A stretch of DNA of 64,000 nt from Amycolatopsis azurea DSM 43854 (lineage in GTDB: Bacteria; Actinomycetota; Actinomycetes; Mycobacteriales; Pseudonocardiaceae): the NCBI RefSeq assembly GCF_001995215.1, contig NZ_MUXN01000016.1:379705-443704 (forward strand), given 5' to 3'. This document shows positions 1 through 9,650 of this stretch, piece after piece (position 1 is the stretch's first letter; every line of letters begins with the position of its first letter). Made by a program: the position numbers and the translations under genes. The notes beneath the pieces were generated by a model. The model had not been told where the DNA came from, searched no databases, and saw only the letters and a program-made list of their open reading frames with translations.

Positions 1-1032
1 GAGGTGCGCGCGGCACTGATCAACACCGCCGTCGACATCCTGACCCCGGGCCGCGACAACTCCAGCGGCGCGGGCGTCATCCTCGCCGACAAGGTGCTCG
101 CGTACACCGGTGCCAGCCCGCAGCCGCTCGTGACCGCGGGCCAGCCGACGGTCACCCCGGCCGACGGCGGTCCCGCGCTCGACCCGGGCGACACCGCCAA
201 GGTGACCTTGCCGGTGACCAACCGCGGTGACGGCACCGCGTCGTCGACCAGCGTCGTGCTCTCCAGCCCGACCCCCGGTGTCACGGTGGCGCCGCGGTCG
301 AAGTCGTACGGCACGATCAGCCCCGGGCAGACCGGCGTGAACGACTTCACCATCACCGTTCCCACCACGCAGGAACTCGGTGTGCCGGTGGTGCTCAACG
401 CCAGGGTGACGTTCGCGGGTTCGTACTCGCCGACCACGTCGACGTTCTCACTGCCGGTCGGCACCCCGTCGCCGGTGACGCAGAACTTCGCCTACGCCGG
501 TGCCCCGGTGGCGATCCCGGACAGCGACCCGACCGGCGTGACCGTGCCGATCACGGTCAGCGGTGTCGGGCGCGCGTCGAAGCTGACGTTCTCGGTGGAC
601 GGGGCGACCTGCAACACCGACCAGACCTCGACGACCGTGGGCATCAACCACTCGTACGTCGGTGACCTGATCGGCACGCTGACCTCGCCCTCGGGCGCCA
701 AGGCGACCGTGTTCCAGCGCAACGGCGGCTCGGGCAACAACCTGTGCCAGGTCGTCTTCGCCGACAACGCGGCCACCCCGTTCAGCTCGGTCACCGCGGC
801 GAACAACCCGTTCACCGGGACCTACCGGCCGGCGCAGGTGATCGGCGGCCTGACCACCGGTACGGCGGCCGACGGCACCTGGAAGTTCACCGCGGTGGAT
901 GTCGCCGGTGGCGACACCGGATCGATCCGCGCGATCTCCTTGCACCTCAACGGTTTCGTGCAGCCTGGTGCGGCTGAGCGGCCGGCGAGTGTCGGGAAGT
1001 CGGTCGGGACCGGGCCGGTGAAGCCGGTCTAG
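1..1032 (+). CDS. S8 (subtilisin-like) serine protease, C-terminal part with P domain
   Basis: The gene enters from the left edge; 343 residues remain and the catalytic Asp/His/Ser domain is outside the window. The first residues (EVRAALINTAVD) match the helix that ends subtilase catalytic domains. Residues about 45-155 form a repeat-like beta domain of the CARDB/alpha-galactosidase NEW3 kind (conserved P-V-T-N-x-G-D-G-T-A). Residues about 160-318 are a proprotein convertase P (Homo B) domain: HSYVGDL, TSPSG, GGSGNN, PFTGTYRP and DTGSI are all in the expected order. P domains stabilise or target secreted proteases, so the protein is almost certainly extracellular and degrades protein substrates. 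A GTG at 4 is in frame but is not the true start, because the reading frame is open to base 1 and encodes conserved subtilase sequence. Confidence 0.85.
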   Translation, partial: EVRAALINTAVDILTPGRDNSSGAGVILADKVLAYTGASPQPLVTAGQPTVTPADGGPALDPGDTAKVTLPVTNRGDGTASSTSVVLSSPTPGVTVAPRSKSYGTISPGQTGVNDFTITVPTTQELGVPVVLNARVTFAGSYSPTTSTFSLPVGTPSPVTQNFAYAGAPVAIPDSDPTGVTVPITVSGVGRASKLTFSVDGATCNTDQTSTTVGINHSYVGDLIGTLTSPSGAKATVFQRNGGSGNNLCQVVFADNAATPFSSVTAANNPFTGTYRPAQVIGGLTTGTAADGTWKFTAVDVAGGDTGSIRAISLHLNGFVQPGAAERPASVGKSVGTGPVKPV

Positions 1033-1043
1033 TCCTTTCGTCT

Positions 1044-1098
1044 GTCCGTGAAGGCCTCCTTGAGGGACTCTGGGTCCCTCAAGGAGGCCTTCACGGAC
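1044..1098. repeat. Intergenic palindrome, family A (CTCC/GGAG type)
   Basis: Two 25-base arms (1044-1068 and 1074-1098) are exact reverse complements around a 5-base loop. The arm begins GTCCGTGAAGGCCTCCTTGA. Near-identical hairpins occur at 52902-52954 and 53105-53159. It lies 11 bases after the protease stop codon and may act as a hairpin terminator, although there is no T tract. Confidence 0.9.
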
Positions 1099-1134
1099 TT
1101 CAGGTCGGGTCGTGAGCGGCGGAGGCTCGGAGGT

Positions 1135-1187
1135 GTTGCGAAAGCCACTTTCGCAACCTTCAACGTCTCGAAAGTGGCTTTCGCGAC
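1135..1187. repeat. Intergenic inverted repeat with nested palindrome
   Basis: Arms 1135-1153 and 1169-1187 are reverse complements except for one base. Each arm contains the self-complementary core CGAAAGCCACTTTCG or its near complement, so either a long hairpin or two small ones can form. No second copy was seen in the window. Confidence 0.75.
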
Positions 1188-1246
1188 ACGCTCGCTGGAG
1201 GTGCGAGAGACAGTCCCCGAGAGTTGTGGTCGTCGCGGATCCGCAA

Positions 1247-1301
1247 GTACGTGAAGGCCCCCTTCCTTGCGCCTAGGTACATGAAGGGGGCCTTCACGTA
1301 C
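1247..1301. repeat. Intergenic palindrome, family B (CCCCC/GGGGG type)
   Basis: Arms of 18 bases (1247-1264, 1284-1301; core GTGAAGGCCCCCTT) flank a 19-base centre containing CCTAGG. Related copies lie at 17670-17724, 21979-22033 and 44384-44438. It ends 9 bases before the ATG of the next gene, which makes upstream start codons inside the repeat (1224, 1281) implausible. Confidence 0.9.
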
Positions 1302-1310
1302 CTTGGGACC

Positions 1311-1979
1311 ATGGCGAGGGAGCGGCAGGTGGCGGGCGGAGGACGCGCCGTCGAGGTCGCCCCGGACCGTCTCGAAGGCTGGTACGCCCGCTTCGCCGTC
1401 CGCAACGAAGGCGTCCGCGAGACACACTTCGAGCCGGACGCCGTCACGGTCACCGCGGAAAACGGCGTCGTCGCCGTCGCGACCGTCCCTTTCGGACCGT
1501 TGATCACCGAAGGAACCGTGACCGGACTCGCCGTCGGTCCCCTCGTCGACCACGCGCTGATCTCACGGAGGATCGCGCTCATTCTGGTCCGTCGCGGCGG
1601 GCACAGCGTCGGGATCGCGCGCGGGGGAGTGATCGTCCAGTCCAGGACGGACCGACACCTCGTCCAGGGCCGGTCCGCGGCGGGCGGCTGGTCGCAACAG
1701 CGGTTCGCGCGGCGGCGGGAAGGGCAAGCGCGCGTGGCGCTTCGTTCCGCCGCCGAAGACGCGTTCGAAGTCCTCCTGCCGCAACTGTCCGAAGTGGACG
1801 CCGTCGTGCTCGGCGGCGACCGCCGGGCACTGGAATCACTGCGCGAGGACAGGCGGCTGACGCCGTTGTTCGAGCGGGCCGAACCCCGGATCCTCGACAT
1901 CGCCGAACCGCGTCGCACGGTGCTGGACGACGCGGCCGAGCGGGCGGTCGCGGTCGAAATCACCCTGTCCGGGCCGTGA
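1311..1979 (+). CDS. Actinobacterial VLRF1-type peptidyl-tRNA hydrolase (acVLRF1)
   Basis: The 222-residue protein carries the VLRF1 signature GGWSQQRFARRR at residues 125-136; the conserved Gln/Arg of this motif is the release-factor-like catalytic element in Vms1/ANKZF1. Family knowledge: VLRF1 proteins cleave peptidyl-tRNA on stalled large ribosomal subunits, and actinobacteria have a stand-alone form. The start at 1311 was chosen because in-frame ATGs further upstream fall inside the family B palindrome. No strong ribosome-binding site precedes it. The next gene downstream is an ABC-F ATPase, also a ribosome-acting family, which gives the block a translation-rescue theme. Substrate and physiological role in this organism are inferred. 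Confidence 0.75.
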   Translation: MARERQVAGGGRAVEVAPDRLEGWYARFAVRNEGVRETHFEPDAVTVTAENGVVAVATVPFGPLITEGTVTGLAVGPLVDHALISRRIALILVRRGGHSVGIARGGVIVQSRTDRHLVQGRSAAGGWSQQRFARRREGQARVALRSAAEDAFEVLLPQLSEVDAVVLGGDRRALESLREDRRLTPLFERAEPRILDIAEPRRTVLDDAAERAVAVEITLSGP

Positions 1980-2019
1980 CGTCGGGCACGGTCGGATAAA
2001 ACCGCTCGACAGCGGCCCG

Positions 2020-2077
2020 TACACTGATCGCGTGGACATCCTCTTGGAGTAGCTCCTCGCCGGCCTCGTCCGGCGAG
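2020..2077 (+). promoter_or_regulatory. Possible leaderless leader peptide and hairpin (attenuator) before the ABC-F gene
   Basis: A -10-like TACACT (2020-2025) sits 6 bases before a GTG (2032) that opens a six-codon frame V-D-I-L-L-E followed by TAG (2050-2052). Directly after the stop comes a hairpin, CTCGCCGG (2056-2063) pairing with CCGGCGAG (2070-2077) around a 6-base loop. A short leader frame plus hairpin ahead of an ABC-F gene is the arrangement of ribosome-mediated attenuators for antibiotic-inducible ABC-F genes. No good -35 was seen. The regulatory role is inference. Confidence 0.45.
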
Positions 2078-2119
2078 TCGAAGCTGTCCGCTCATCCACC
2101 CCTTGTACCGGGAGTTCCC

Positions 2120-3748
<1,629 letters not shown>

Positions 3749-3926
3749 GGCCTGCGTCCGTTCGGGTGCTTGATCGATGCCATCCGGCCACTGAAATGGC
3801 CCAATGTGATCGCGGTTTCAGCAGTTTTGCGCTCGTCGTCTGGCATTCCGGCGCTCAGTGTTCGATCATTGCGGCGACAGGGGCCGTTATGTGGCCCAGA
3901 ACACTCTCGGCGGGAAGGCGATCGAC

Positions 3927-4136
3927 GTGGCTGATCTCAAGAAAGGCGCGCGGATCACCGGCAACACGCGTGACAAGCTGGCCGCTGACCTGAAGAAGAA
4001 ATACGAGAAGGGCTCGAGCATCCGCGCTCTCGCGGAGTCCACGGGTCGCTCGTACGGATTCGTGCACCGGGTCCTCTCGGAGTCCGGCGTCCAGCTCCGT
4101 GGGCGTGGCGGTGCCACCAGGGTCAAGAAGAAGTAG
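3927..4136 (+). CDS. Small conserved actinobacterial helix-turn-helix protein (Rv1473A-like)
   Basis: This 69-residue basic protein has a single recognisable HTH: the helix ending YEKGSSIRALAESTGRSYGF resembles resolvase/Hin-type DNA-binding helices, followed by VHRVLSESG and a Lys/Arg-rich tail. The GTG at 3927 (VADLKKGARITG) was chosen because family members begin at this point; an in-frame ATG at 3858 would add 23 residues that do not look conserved. It follows the ABC-F gene by 178 bases, as in mycobacteria and streptomycetes. It is probably a DNA-binding regulator or nucleoid-type protein; its targets are unknown. Its stop codon abuts the stop of the convergent glycosyltransferase gene. 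Confidence 0.75.
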   Translation: MADLKKGARITGNTRDKLAADLKKKYEKGSSIRALAESTGRSYGFVHRVLSESGVQLRGRGGATRVKKK

Positions 4137-5438
4137 TCACGAAGAAGTAGCGGACTGCTGCGCGGGGGGCGCAGTTCCCTTTCCGGGGACCGCTGTTTCA
4201 CGGCTTTCAGCAGACAGGAAGACCAGTCTGGCGCCGAGCAGGACCAGCGGGTACACCAGGTATCCGTACCTCGTCGCCGGAGTGAGCAGGATCAGCGCGA
4301 CGAGCCCGACAGCCATGCGCGTCAGCGCGTCCGATCCGGTCGCGGGAGGGCGGCGCACCAGCCAGACGAGGATGACCACGGCCGCGATGCCGAGCAGGGC
4401 GAAGGAAACCGCCGTGCCCACCGGGCCGAGCGAAGCGATGAGGCGACCCGGCAACGGGCTCGCCGCCGGTGACTTGATCACGCCGATTCCCATCGGGAAC
4501 CGGAAGACGTGCTCGACGAACGCCTTCGGGTCCACGAGGTAGACGGGTACGTGCAGGACGAGGGTCGTCACCACGAGTGCCGCGGCGAATCCGCCCAGTG
4601 CGCGAGGACCACGTCGCGTGATCAACAGGACACCCAGTACCGCCACCGCGGGCGCGACGATGAGTTTCGCGCTGATCACCAGGGCCAGCACCAGCCCCGA
4701 CAGCACGGCGCGGCCCGTCGTGGCCAGTGCGAACGACAGCACCAGCAGGCCGACGATGGCCAGATCCGGGCCCGCCACCGCCCAGGTCAGCGCGGTCAGC
4801 GGGCAGGCGAGGGCGAGCTGGGCCGCGCTGACCGGGATTTTCGGCCACTTCAGCAGCCGCAGCGTCAGCAGTACACATGCGACGGCCGCCAGGGCGAACA
4901 TCCAGCGCGCGTCGGTGAGGGCGTTCGCGACCGGTCCACCGCCGAAGAGGGCCCGCGGCAGGCCGAAGACGGTCATGACCGGACCGTATGGGGTGTAATC
5001 GTTTACTTCCGCCGCGCGACCGAGCGCGGTGACGTCGACGTACGGGGTTCCGTTCTCCAGCAGGAGTTTCGCCGACCGTTCGATCACCCAGACCTCGGGC
5101 TGGGCGGCCCACGAGTTCGGCGTGACGAGCCAGTCCACTCCGGTCAGTCGGCGAATGACGAGCATTCCCAACGGAAGGATCATGGCGAACAGGCCGATGG
5201 CGCCGATACCGACCCACCGCGAGCCGAGCGCGCCGGACGGCCGCTTGCCGCGCCGGGCGGCGATCGTCAGCCACCCGGTATGGACCACGGCGAGGCCGTA
5301 ACCCGCTACGGCGAAGTTCGCCCACACGCGATAGCCGTAGAACTCCGCGACGGCGGTGTTCGCGACGGCGAAGATCAGGCAGCCCGTGTAGAAGACCAGG
5401 TCGATGGTCAGTCGTCGCCGGTCCGGGTCCTTGGTCAC
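4137..5438 (-). CDS. Glycosyltransferase 87-type (GT-C) polytopic membrane protein
   Basis: A 433-residue integral membrane protein with roughly ten hydrophobic segments separated by short charged loops. After the second or third segment lies a long exported loop (about residues 118-170, NSWAAQPEVWVIERSAKLL and TPYGPVM), matching the loop carrying the substrate site in GT-C enzymes of the DUF2029/GT87 family. These enzymes transfer mannose or arabinose from polyprenyl-phosphate sugars onto cell-envelope glycolipids in actinobacteria. The start is GTG at 5438. The C-terminus (about residues 405-433) is polar and low in complexity. It is a single-gene unit, convergent with the small HTH gene. 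Specific donor and acceptor cannot be read from the sequence. Confidence 0.65.
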   Translation of the reverse strand: MTKDPDRRRLTIDLVFYTGCLIFAVANTAVAEFYGYRVWANFAVAGYGLAVVHTGWLTIAARRGKRPSGALGSRWVGIGAIGLFAMILPLGMLVIRRLTGVDWLVTPNSWAAQPEVWVIERSAKLLLENGTPYVDVTALGRAAEVNDYTPYGPVMTVFGLPRALFGGGPVANALTDARWMFALAAVACVLLTLRLLKWPKIPVSAAQLALACPLTALTWAVAGPDLAIVGLLVLSFALATTGRAVLSGLVLALVISAKLIVAPAVAVLGVLLITRRGPRALGGFAAALVVTTLVLHVPVYLVDPKAFVEHVFRFPMGIGVIKSPAASPLPGRLIASLGPVGTAVSFALLGIAAVVILVWLVRRPPATGSDALTRMAVGLVALILLTPATRYGYLVYPLVLLGARLVFLSAESRETAVPGKGTAPPAQQSATSS

Positions 5439-5536
5439 CGGCTCAGGCTACCGACGCCGTCACTGCCACCATGAAGAGGACGCGGAAACCGGGAAGCATC
5501 TGGTGTGCTCCGGTGTTGGTCATGCTTATATCCGGG

Positions 5537-5564
5537 AAAAATCTCGACTAATATCGAGGTTTTT
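5537..5564 (+). promoter_or_regulatory. Operator-like palindrome with embedded -10 upstream of ABC exporter
   Basis: AAAAATCTCGA (5537-5547) and TCGAGGTTTTT (5554-5564) form an 11-base dyad with one mismatch around CTAATA. The spacer contributes a good -10 (TAATAT, 5549-5554), so a repressor bound here would block the polymerase. TCTCGA/TCGAGA half sites resemble PadR-family operators, but no PadR gene is in the window. The ABC exporter start follows by 20 bases, with a GAGGAGAGG ribosome site. Confidence 0.55.
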
Positions 5565-5584
5565 GGGGGCGAGGAGAGGTTCTC

Positions 5585-7450
5585 ATGGACAACACGTGGT
5601 CGCTGATGAACTCGGCGATGAAGTCGGCCGACGTTCCGAAGGGGCTGCACAAGGGCACCCTCCGCCGCGTCGCGCAGTTCGCCAGACCGCACTGGCGAAG
5701 GTTGCTGATATTCCTGGTGCTCACCGTCGTGTCGGCGGTGCTGGCGGTGAGCACGCCGGTGCTGGCCGGGAAGGTGGTCGACGCGATCGTCGGCGGGCAC
5801 GACGTCTCGCTGGTGGTGTGGCTGGCCGTGGTGATCGGGGCGCTGGCGCTGATCGACGCCGGGCTCGGGCTGGCCGAACGGGCCCAATCGTCGAGGATCG
5901 GGGAGGGGATCATCCTCGACCTGCGGCTCGCGGTGTACCGGCACGTGCAGCGGATGCCGGTCGCGTTCTTCACCCGCACCCGCACCGGCGCGCTGGTGAG
6001 CAGGCTCAACAACGACGTCATCGGCGCGCAGCGCACCTTCACCGCGACACTGTCCGGTTTGGTCACCAACGTGATCCAGCTGGCGCTGTCGCTCGTGGTC
6101 ATGGTGACCCTGTCCTGGCAGGTCACCCTGCTCGCGCTGGTGCTGCTGCCGGTGTTCGTCCTGCCGACGCGGCGGCTCGGGCGGCGGATGGCCGGGTTGC
6201 AGCGGGAGGCGGGACAGCTCAACGCGGCGATGACCACGCAGATGACCGAACGGTTCTCCGCGCCGGGCGCCACCCTGGTGAAGCTCTTCGGCGACCCTGA
6301 TCGGGAAACCGGCGAATTCGGCGCACGGGCCGGGCGGGTGCGCGACATCGGGGTGCGGACGGCGATGCTGACGCGCTGGTTCATGACCAGCCTGACCACG
6401 GTCTCCGCACTCGCGCAGGCCCTGGTCTACGGCCTCGGCGGGTACCTCGCGCTGACCGGGGCGCTCGCGCCGGGCACCGTCGTGGCGCTGGCGTTGCTGC
6501 TGACCAGGCTGTACTCGCCGCTGACCGCGCTGGCCAACGTCCGGGTGGACGTGATGACCGCACTGGTGTCGTTCGAGCGGGTCTTCGAGGTGCTCGACCT
6601 CAAGCCGATGATCGAAGAGAAGCCGGATCCGGGCCGCGTTCCCGAAGGCCCGGTTTCGGTGGAGTTCTCCGACGTCCGCTTCGGCTACCCCGCGGCGGAC
6701 CGGTACTCGCTGGCATCGCTGGAGGATGTGTCCACTTTGGATCACCGAGGTGGGGAAGAGGTGTTGCACGGCATCAGTTTCCGGGCCGAACCCGGGCAGA
6801 TGGTCGCCCTCGTCGGGTCTTCCGGCGCGGGCAAGTCGACGATCGCCTCGCTGCTGCCGCGCCTCTACGACGTCGACGCCGGGTCGGTCAAGCTGTCCGA
6901 TGTGGACGTCCGCGAGCTGGGTTTCGCCTCGCTGAGGGAAACCGTCGGCGTCGTCACCCAGGACGGGCACCTCTTCCACGACACGATCCGGGCGAACCTC
7001 GAGTACGCGCGGCCCGGTGTCACCGACGACGAGATCTGGTCGGCACTGGAAAAGGCGCGGCTGGCCGAGCTGATCCAGGACCTGCCGGACGGGCTGGAGA
7101 CCGTCGTGGGGGAGCGGGGCTACCGGCTCTCCGGCGGGGAGCGGCAGCGGCTCACCATCGCCCGGCTCCTGCTCGCGCAGCCGCGGGTGGTCGTCCTCGA
7201 CGAGGCGACCGCGCATCTGGACTCGCAGTCCGAGGCGGCCGTGGGCGAGGCGCTGACCGACGCGCTGGACGGGCGGACCGCGCTGGTCATCGCGCACCGG
7301 TTGTCGACGGTCCGGGCGGCGGATCAGATCCTGGTGATCGAGCACGGGGAGATCGTCGAGCGAGGGACGCACGATGAGCTTCTCGCACGGGAAGGGCGCT
7401 ACGCGACGCTGTACCTGACGCAGTTCTCGGAGGAGCCCGCGGCCGCGTGA
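5585..7450 (+). CDS. ABC exporter, fused membrane and ATPase domains
   Basis: A 621-residue half-transporter. The N-terminal membrane domain (about residues 35-330) has six predicted helices and the type IV exporter loop RMPVAFFTRTRTGALVSRLNND. The nucleotide-binding domain has Walker A GSSGAGKS (411-418), a Q-loop Gln (VVTQDGHLF), signature LSGGERQRL and Walker B VVVLDEATAHLD, then an H-loop IAHRLST. Such proteins work as homo- or heterodimers exporting drugs, lipids or peptides. An extra segment, DRYSLASLEDVSTLDHRGGE, interrupts the first strands of the ATPase domain. The ATG at 5585 has a strong Shine-Dalgarno sequence (5571-5579) and a palindromic promoter just upstream, implying regulated expression. 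No partner transporter lies nearby. Confidence 0.88.
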   Translation: MDNTWSLMNSAMKSADVPKGLHKGTLRRVAQFARPHWRRLLIFLVLTVVSAVLAVSTPVLAGKVVDAIVGGHDVSLVVWLAVVIGALALIDAGLGLAERAQSSRIGEGIILDLRLAVYRHVQRMPVAFFTRTRTGALVSRLNNDVIGAQRTFTATLSGLVTNVIQLALSLVVMVTLSWQVTLLALVLLPVFVLPTRRLGRRMAGLQREAGQLNAAMTTQMTERFSAPGATLVKLFGDPDRETGEFGARAGRVRDIGVRTAMLTRWFMTSLTTVSALAQALVYGLGGYLALTGALAPGTVVALALLLTRLYSPLTALANVRVDVMTALVSFERVFEVLDLKPMIEEKPDPGRVPEGPVSVEFSDVRFGYPAADRYSLASLEDVSTLDHRGGEEVLHGISFRAEPGQMVALVGSSGAGKSTIASLLPRLYDVDAGSVKLSDVDVRELGFASLRETVGVVTQDGHLFHDTIRANLEYARPGVTDDEIWSALEKARLAELIQDLPDGLETVVGERGYRLSGGERQRLTIARLLLAQPRVVVLDEATAHLDSQSEAAVGEALTDALDGRTALVIAHRLSTVRAADQILVIEHGEIVERGTHDELLAREGRYATLYLTQFSEEPAAA

Positions 7451-7460
7451 CCCTCAGGTG

Positions 7461-7553
7461 GGTCGTGAGTGGCGCCCGAGGTCGGCGCGCGGGTGAGCGA
7501 CTGGACACGCCACCTTTGCCTTACCCCGATAACCCGAATCGCCACTCACGACC
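7461..7553. repeat. Interrupted intergenic palindrome, family C
   Basis: GGTCGTGAGTGGCG (7461-7474) is repeated in inverse at 7540-7553, but 65 bases separate the arms; in other copies (23151-23196) the arms continue inward to a short loop. The right arm contains the stop codon of the serine hydrolase gene, so the repeat overlaps coding sequence there. It may be an older copy with an insertion or degraded centre. Confidence 0.7.
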
Positions 7554-8697
7554 GGAGGGCGGGGGCGGCGAAGGTCGCGTTCACCAGCGCCATCTTCCGC
7601 GGATCGTCCCGCAGCAGAGAACCCATCCGGTTCATCGTGTAGCCGAAAGCGATCCCGCTTTCGGGATCGGCGCCGCCGGACGAGCCGCCGAACCCGTCGT
7701 GCCCGAACGCCCGCGGGTTCGGCCCGAAACCGTGTTCCTCACCGCCGAGGTAGAACCCCAGCGCCCATTCGGTGCCCAGCCCGCCGACGACGTCGACCGC
7801 GCGGCCCTGTCCTTCGCGGGCGGTCGCGAGCGCGGCGTCCGACAGCAGCCGTCCCGAGGCGAGCGCGCCGTAGATCGTCGCGATGGCCCGGGCGGTGCCG
7901 TGCCCGTTGAGGGCGGGCAGGATCGCGCGCCGCCACGCGGGATCGTTGGAGTCCCGGCCTTGGACGCGGGGGTTCCCCAGTGCCGCGAGGGCGGGCGGGC
8001 CGGCACTGGCGAACGCCTGTGCCAGCGCGCTCGCCGTCTCGGCGCTGAGCACCGGTTCGACGAGGGTGGAGCAGCGCGCCAGGTCGACGTCGGTGTCCAG
8101 GCCGATCCGGAAGTCGGCGTCCAGCGGCCCGGCGACGTGCTTCGCGAAGTACGCGCGGACATCGAGCCCGCCGGCCCGGCGGATCACCTCGCCGACGAGG
8201 AAGCCGAACGACAGCGCGTGGTAGCCGCTGACCGTGCCGGGTTCGAAGAGCGGCGCCTGCGCGGCGAGCAGGCCGGTTATGTGGTCCCAGTCGTAGAGTT
8301 CCTCGACCGTCACCGGCCGCTCCGGGCCGATCCCGGTCACCCCGGAGCGGTGCGAGAGCAGCCAGCGCACCGGGATGTCCTGTTTGCCCGCCGCCGCGAA
8401 CTCCGGCCAGTACCGGGCGACAGGCGCTTCGAGGTCGAGCAGACCGGCGTCGGCGAGGTGGTGCGCGCAGATCGCGGTCATGCCCTTGGTGGTCGACCAG
8501 ACGTTGGTGAGCGTGTCCGCCCGCCACGGGGTCGTCCGGTCCGGATCCGCCCACCCCGCCCAGAGATCGACCACGGTCTCGCCGTGCCGGGTCACCGAGA
8601 ACGCGGCGCCGATCTCGTCGCGCTCGGCGAAGTTCTCCTCGAAGGCGGCGCGCACGGGTTCGAAGCCCGTCGCGCATTCGCCGTGGATCTCGGTCAT
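7546..8697 (-). CDS. Serine hydrolase of the beta-lactamase/EstB family
   Basis: A 383-residue protein of the class C beta-lactamase fold. The SxxK nucleophile motif STTK is at residues 68-71 and a downstream SGYHALSFG supplies the Tyr of the YxN-like motif; HDGFGGSSGG near the C-terminus replaces the usual KTG box. These features point to an esterase or D-aminopeptidase-like enzyme rather than a true beta-lactamase. There is no signal peptide, so it probably acts in the cytoplasm. The ATG at 8697 is preferred over one at 8721 because a GGGAGG ribosome site lies between them. A palindromic operator (8720-8733) sits just upstream. The physiological substrate is unknown. Confidence 0.82.
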   Translation of the reverse strand: MTEIHGECATGFEPVRAAFEENFAERDEIGAAFSVTRHGETVVDLWAGWADPDRTTPWRADTLTNVWSTTKGMTAICAHHLADAGLLDLEAPVARYWPEFAAAGKQDIPVRWLLSHRSGVTGIGPERPVTVEELYDWDHITGLLAAQAPLFEPGTVSGYHALSFGFLVGEVIRRAGGLDVRAYFAKHVAGPLDADFRIGLDTDVDLARCSTLVEPVLSAETASALAQAFASAGPPALAALGNPRVQGRDSNDPAWRRAILPALNGHGTARAIATIYGALASGRLLSDAALATAREGQGRAVDVVGGLGTEWALGFYLGGEEHGFGPNPRAFGHDGFGGSSGGADPESGIAFGYTMNRMGSLLRDDPRKMALVNATFAAPALRS

Positions 8698-8719
8698 GGG
8701 CACGGACCTCCCGCGAGAC

Positions 8720-8733
8720 ACCGACCAGTCGGT
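8720..8733 (-). promoter_or_regulatory. TetR-type operator ACCGACNNGTCGGT
   Basis: A perfect 6-2-6 dyad, 23 bases upstream of the serine hydrolase start. The same motif with one mismatch occurs at 49939-49952 upstream of the MFS transporter, suggesting a shared TetR-family regulator. Confidence 0.5.
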
Positions 8734-8790
8734 ATGTGACCGTAGGAGTGCCGCGCGGACGAGTCAAGAGGCTCGTCCGCGCGGCGACGG

Positions 8791-9519
8791 CTACCGGAGA
8801 GCGGGAACCCGCGCGCCGTACTTGGCCAGCAGCGCGGCGTTGGCCTCGTCGCCACCGTCCACGTTGGAACTGCGCCACAGCGGGATGTCGACACCCTGCG
8901 CCGCACCGAGGTCCACGACCTCGGCGAGCACGAGGTTCCACAGGAACGCGTTGATCACCGTGGACAGTGGCGCGGTCCGCGGCGCGTCCGGCGGGTAGCT
9001 CGAATCGCCGGGACGGACGTGGGAGTCGAGCACGATGCTCGCTTCCTCGATCAACGTCGTCGCCGCGCGTTTCGGCGCCGCGGCGACGGACGCGGCCGAA
9101 CTCACCGCGATGACCGACGCCCCGCGCGCCCGCGCCCCGGCGGCCAGTTCGACCGGATACGGGTTGACGCCCGAGGTCGAGAACACCACCAGCAGGTCGT
9201 CCGGCCCCGGCGCGCGTTCGGCCAGGACCTCTTCGGCGAGCCCGGAGCGTCGCTCGGTCTTGGTGCTGTGCTGCGCGCCGTGCAGGGGCAGCAGTTCGGG
9301 GTGGTACACCGGGTACACGCAAGCGAGGCCGCCCGCGCGGTAGAAGGTCTCGGCGACCGCGGCCAGCGAGTGCCCCGCCCCGGCGGTGAACACCAGGGCG
9401 TCGGCCCGGATGACCCCCAGGATCAGCTCGGCCGACTTCCGGATCTGCTCCGCGTTACCCCGTTCGGCCTCCGCGAGCCGTTCGGCGACGTCTGCATAAC
9501 GTTCGGTGGTGCTCACCAC
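8791..9519 (-). CDS. SIS-domain sugar-phosphate-binding protein (UPF0309 type)
   Basis: 242 residues forming one SIS (sugar isomerase) domain: the phospho-sugar loops appear as FTAGAGHSLAAVAE (about residues 44-57) and VVFSTSGVNPYPVELA. Family members bind phosphorylated amino sugars or act as isomerases; many sit beside amino-sugar uptake genes, but here no such gene is adjacent, so the sugar is unknown. The N-terminal helix is rich in Ala/Glu. The start is ATG at 9519; the next codon is GTG, so initiation one codon later cannot be excluded. It is separated from the hydrolase gene on the same strand by 93 bases and probably has its own promoter. Confidence 0.78.
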   Translation of the reverse strand: MVSTTERYADVAERLAEAERGNAEQIRKSAELILGVIRADALVFTAGAGHSLAAVAETFYRAGGLACVYPVYHPELLPLHGAQHSTKTERRSGLAEEVLAERAPGPDDLLVVFSTSGVNPYPVELAAGARARGASVIAVSSAASVAAAPKRAATTLIEEASIVLDSHVRPGDSSYPPDAPRTAPLSTVINAFLWNLVLAEVVDLGAAQGVDIPLWRSSNVDGGDEANAALLAKYGARVPALR

Positions 9520-9650
9520 ATCCGCCCTTCCGTCTGGAGATCAGCGACGAATGTATCGCGTGGACCAATGGCAGAAGTGGAATACATCGGGTCATGATCG
9601 AGGTTGACCCGATCGCTGCGACCGGGGTGGCGGAGACTGGAGGACCCAGG

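Noticed and set aside
7546..8697. True beta-lactamase resistance gene
   Set aside because: It has no signal peptide and no KTG box; the family is dominated by esterases and peptidases.
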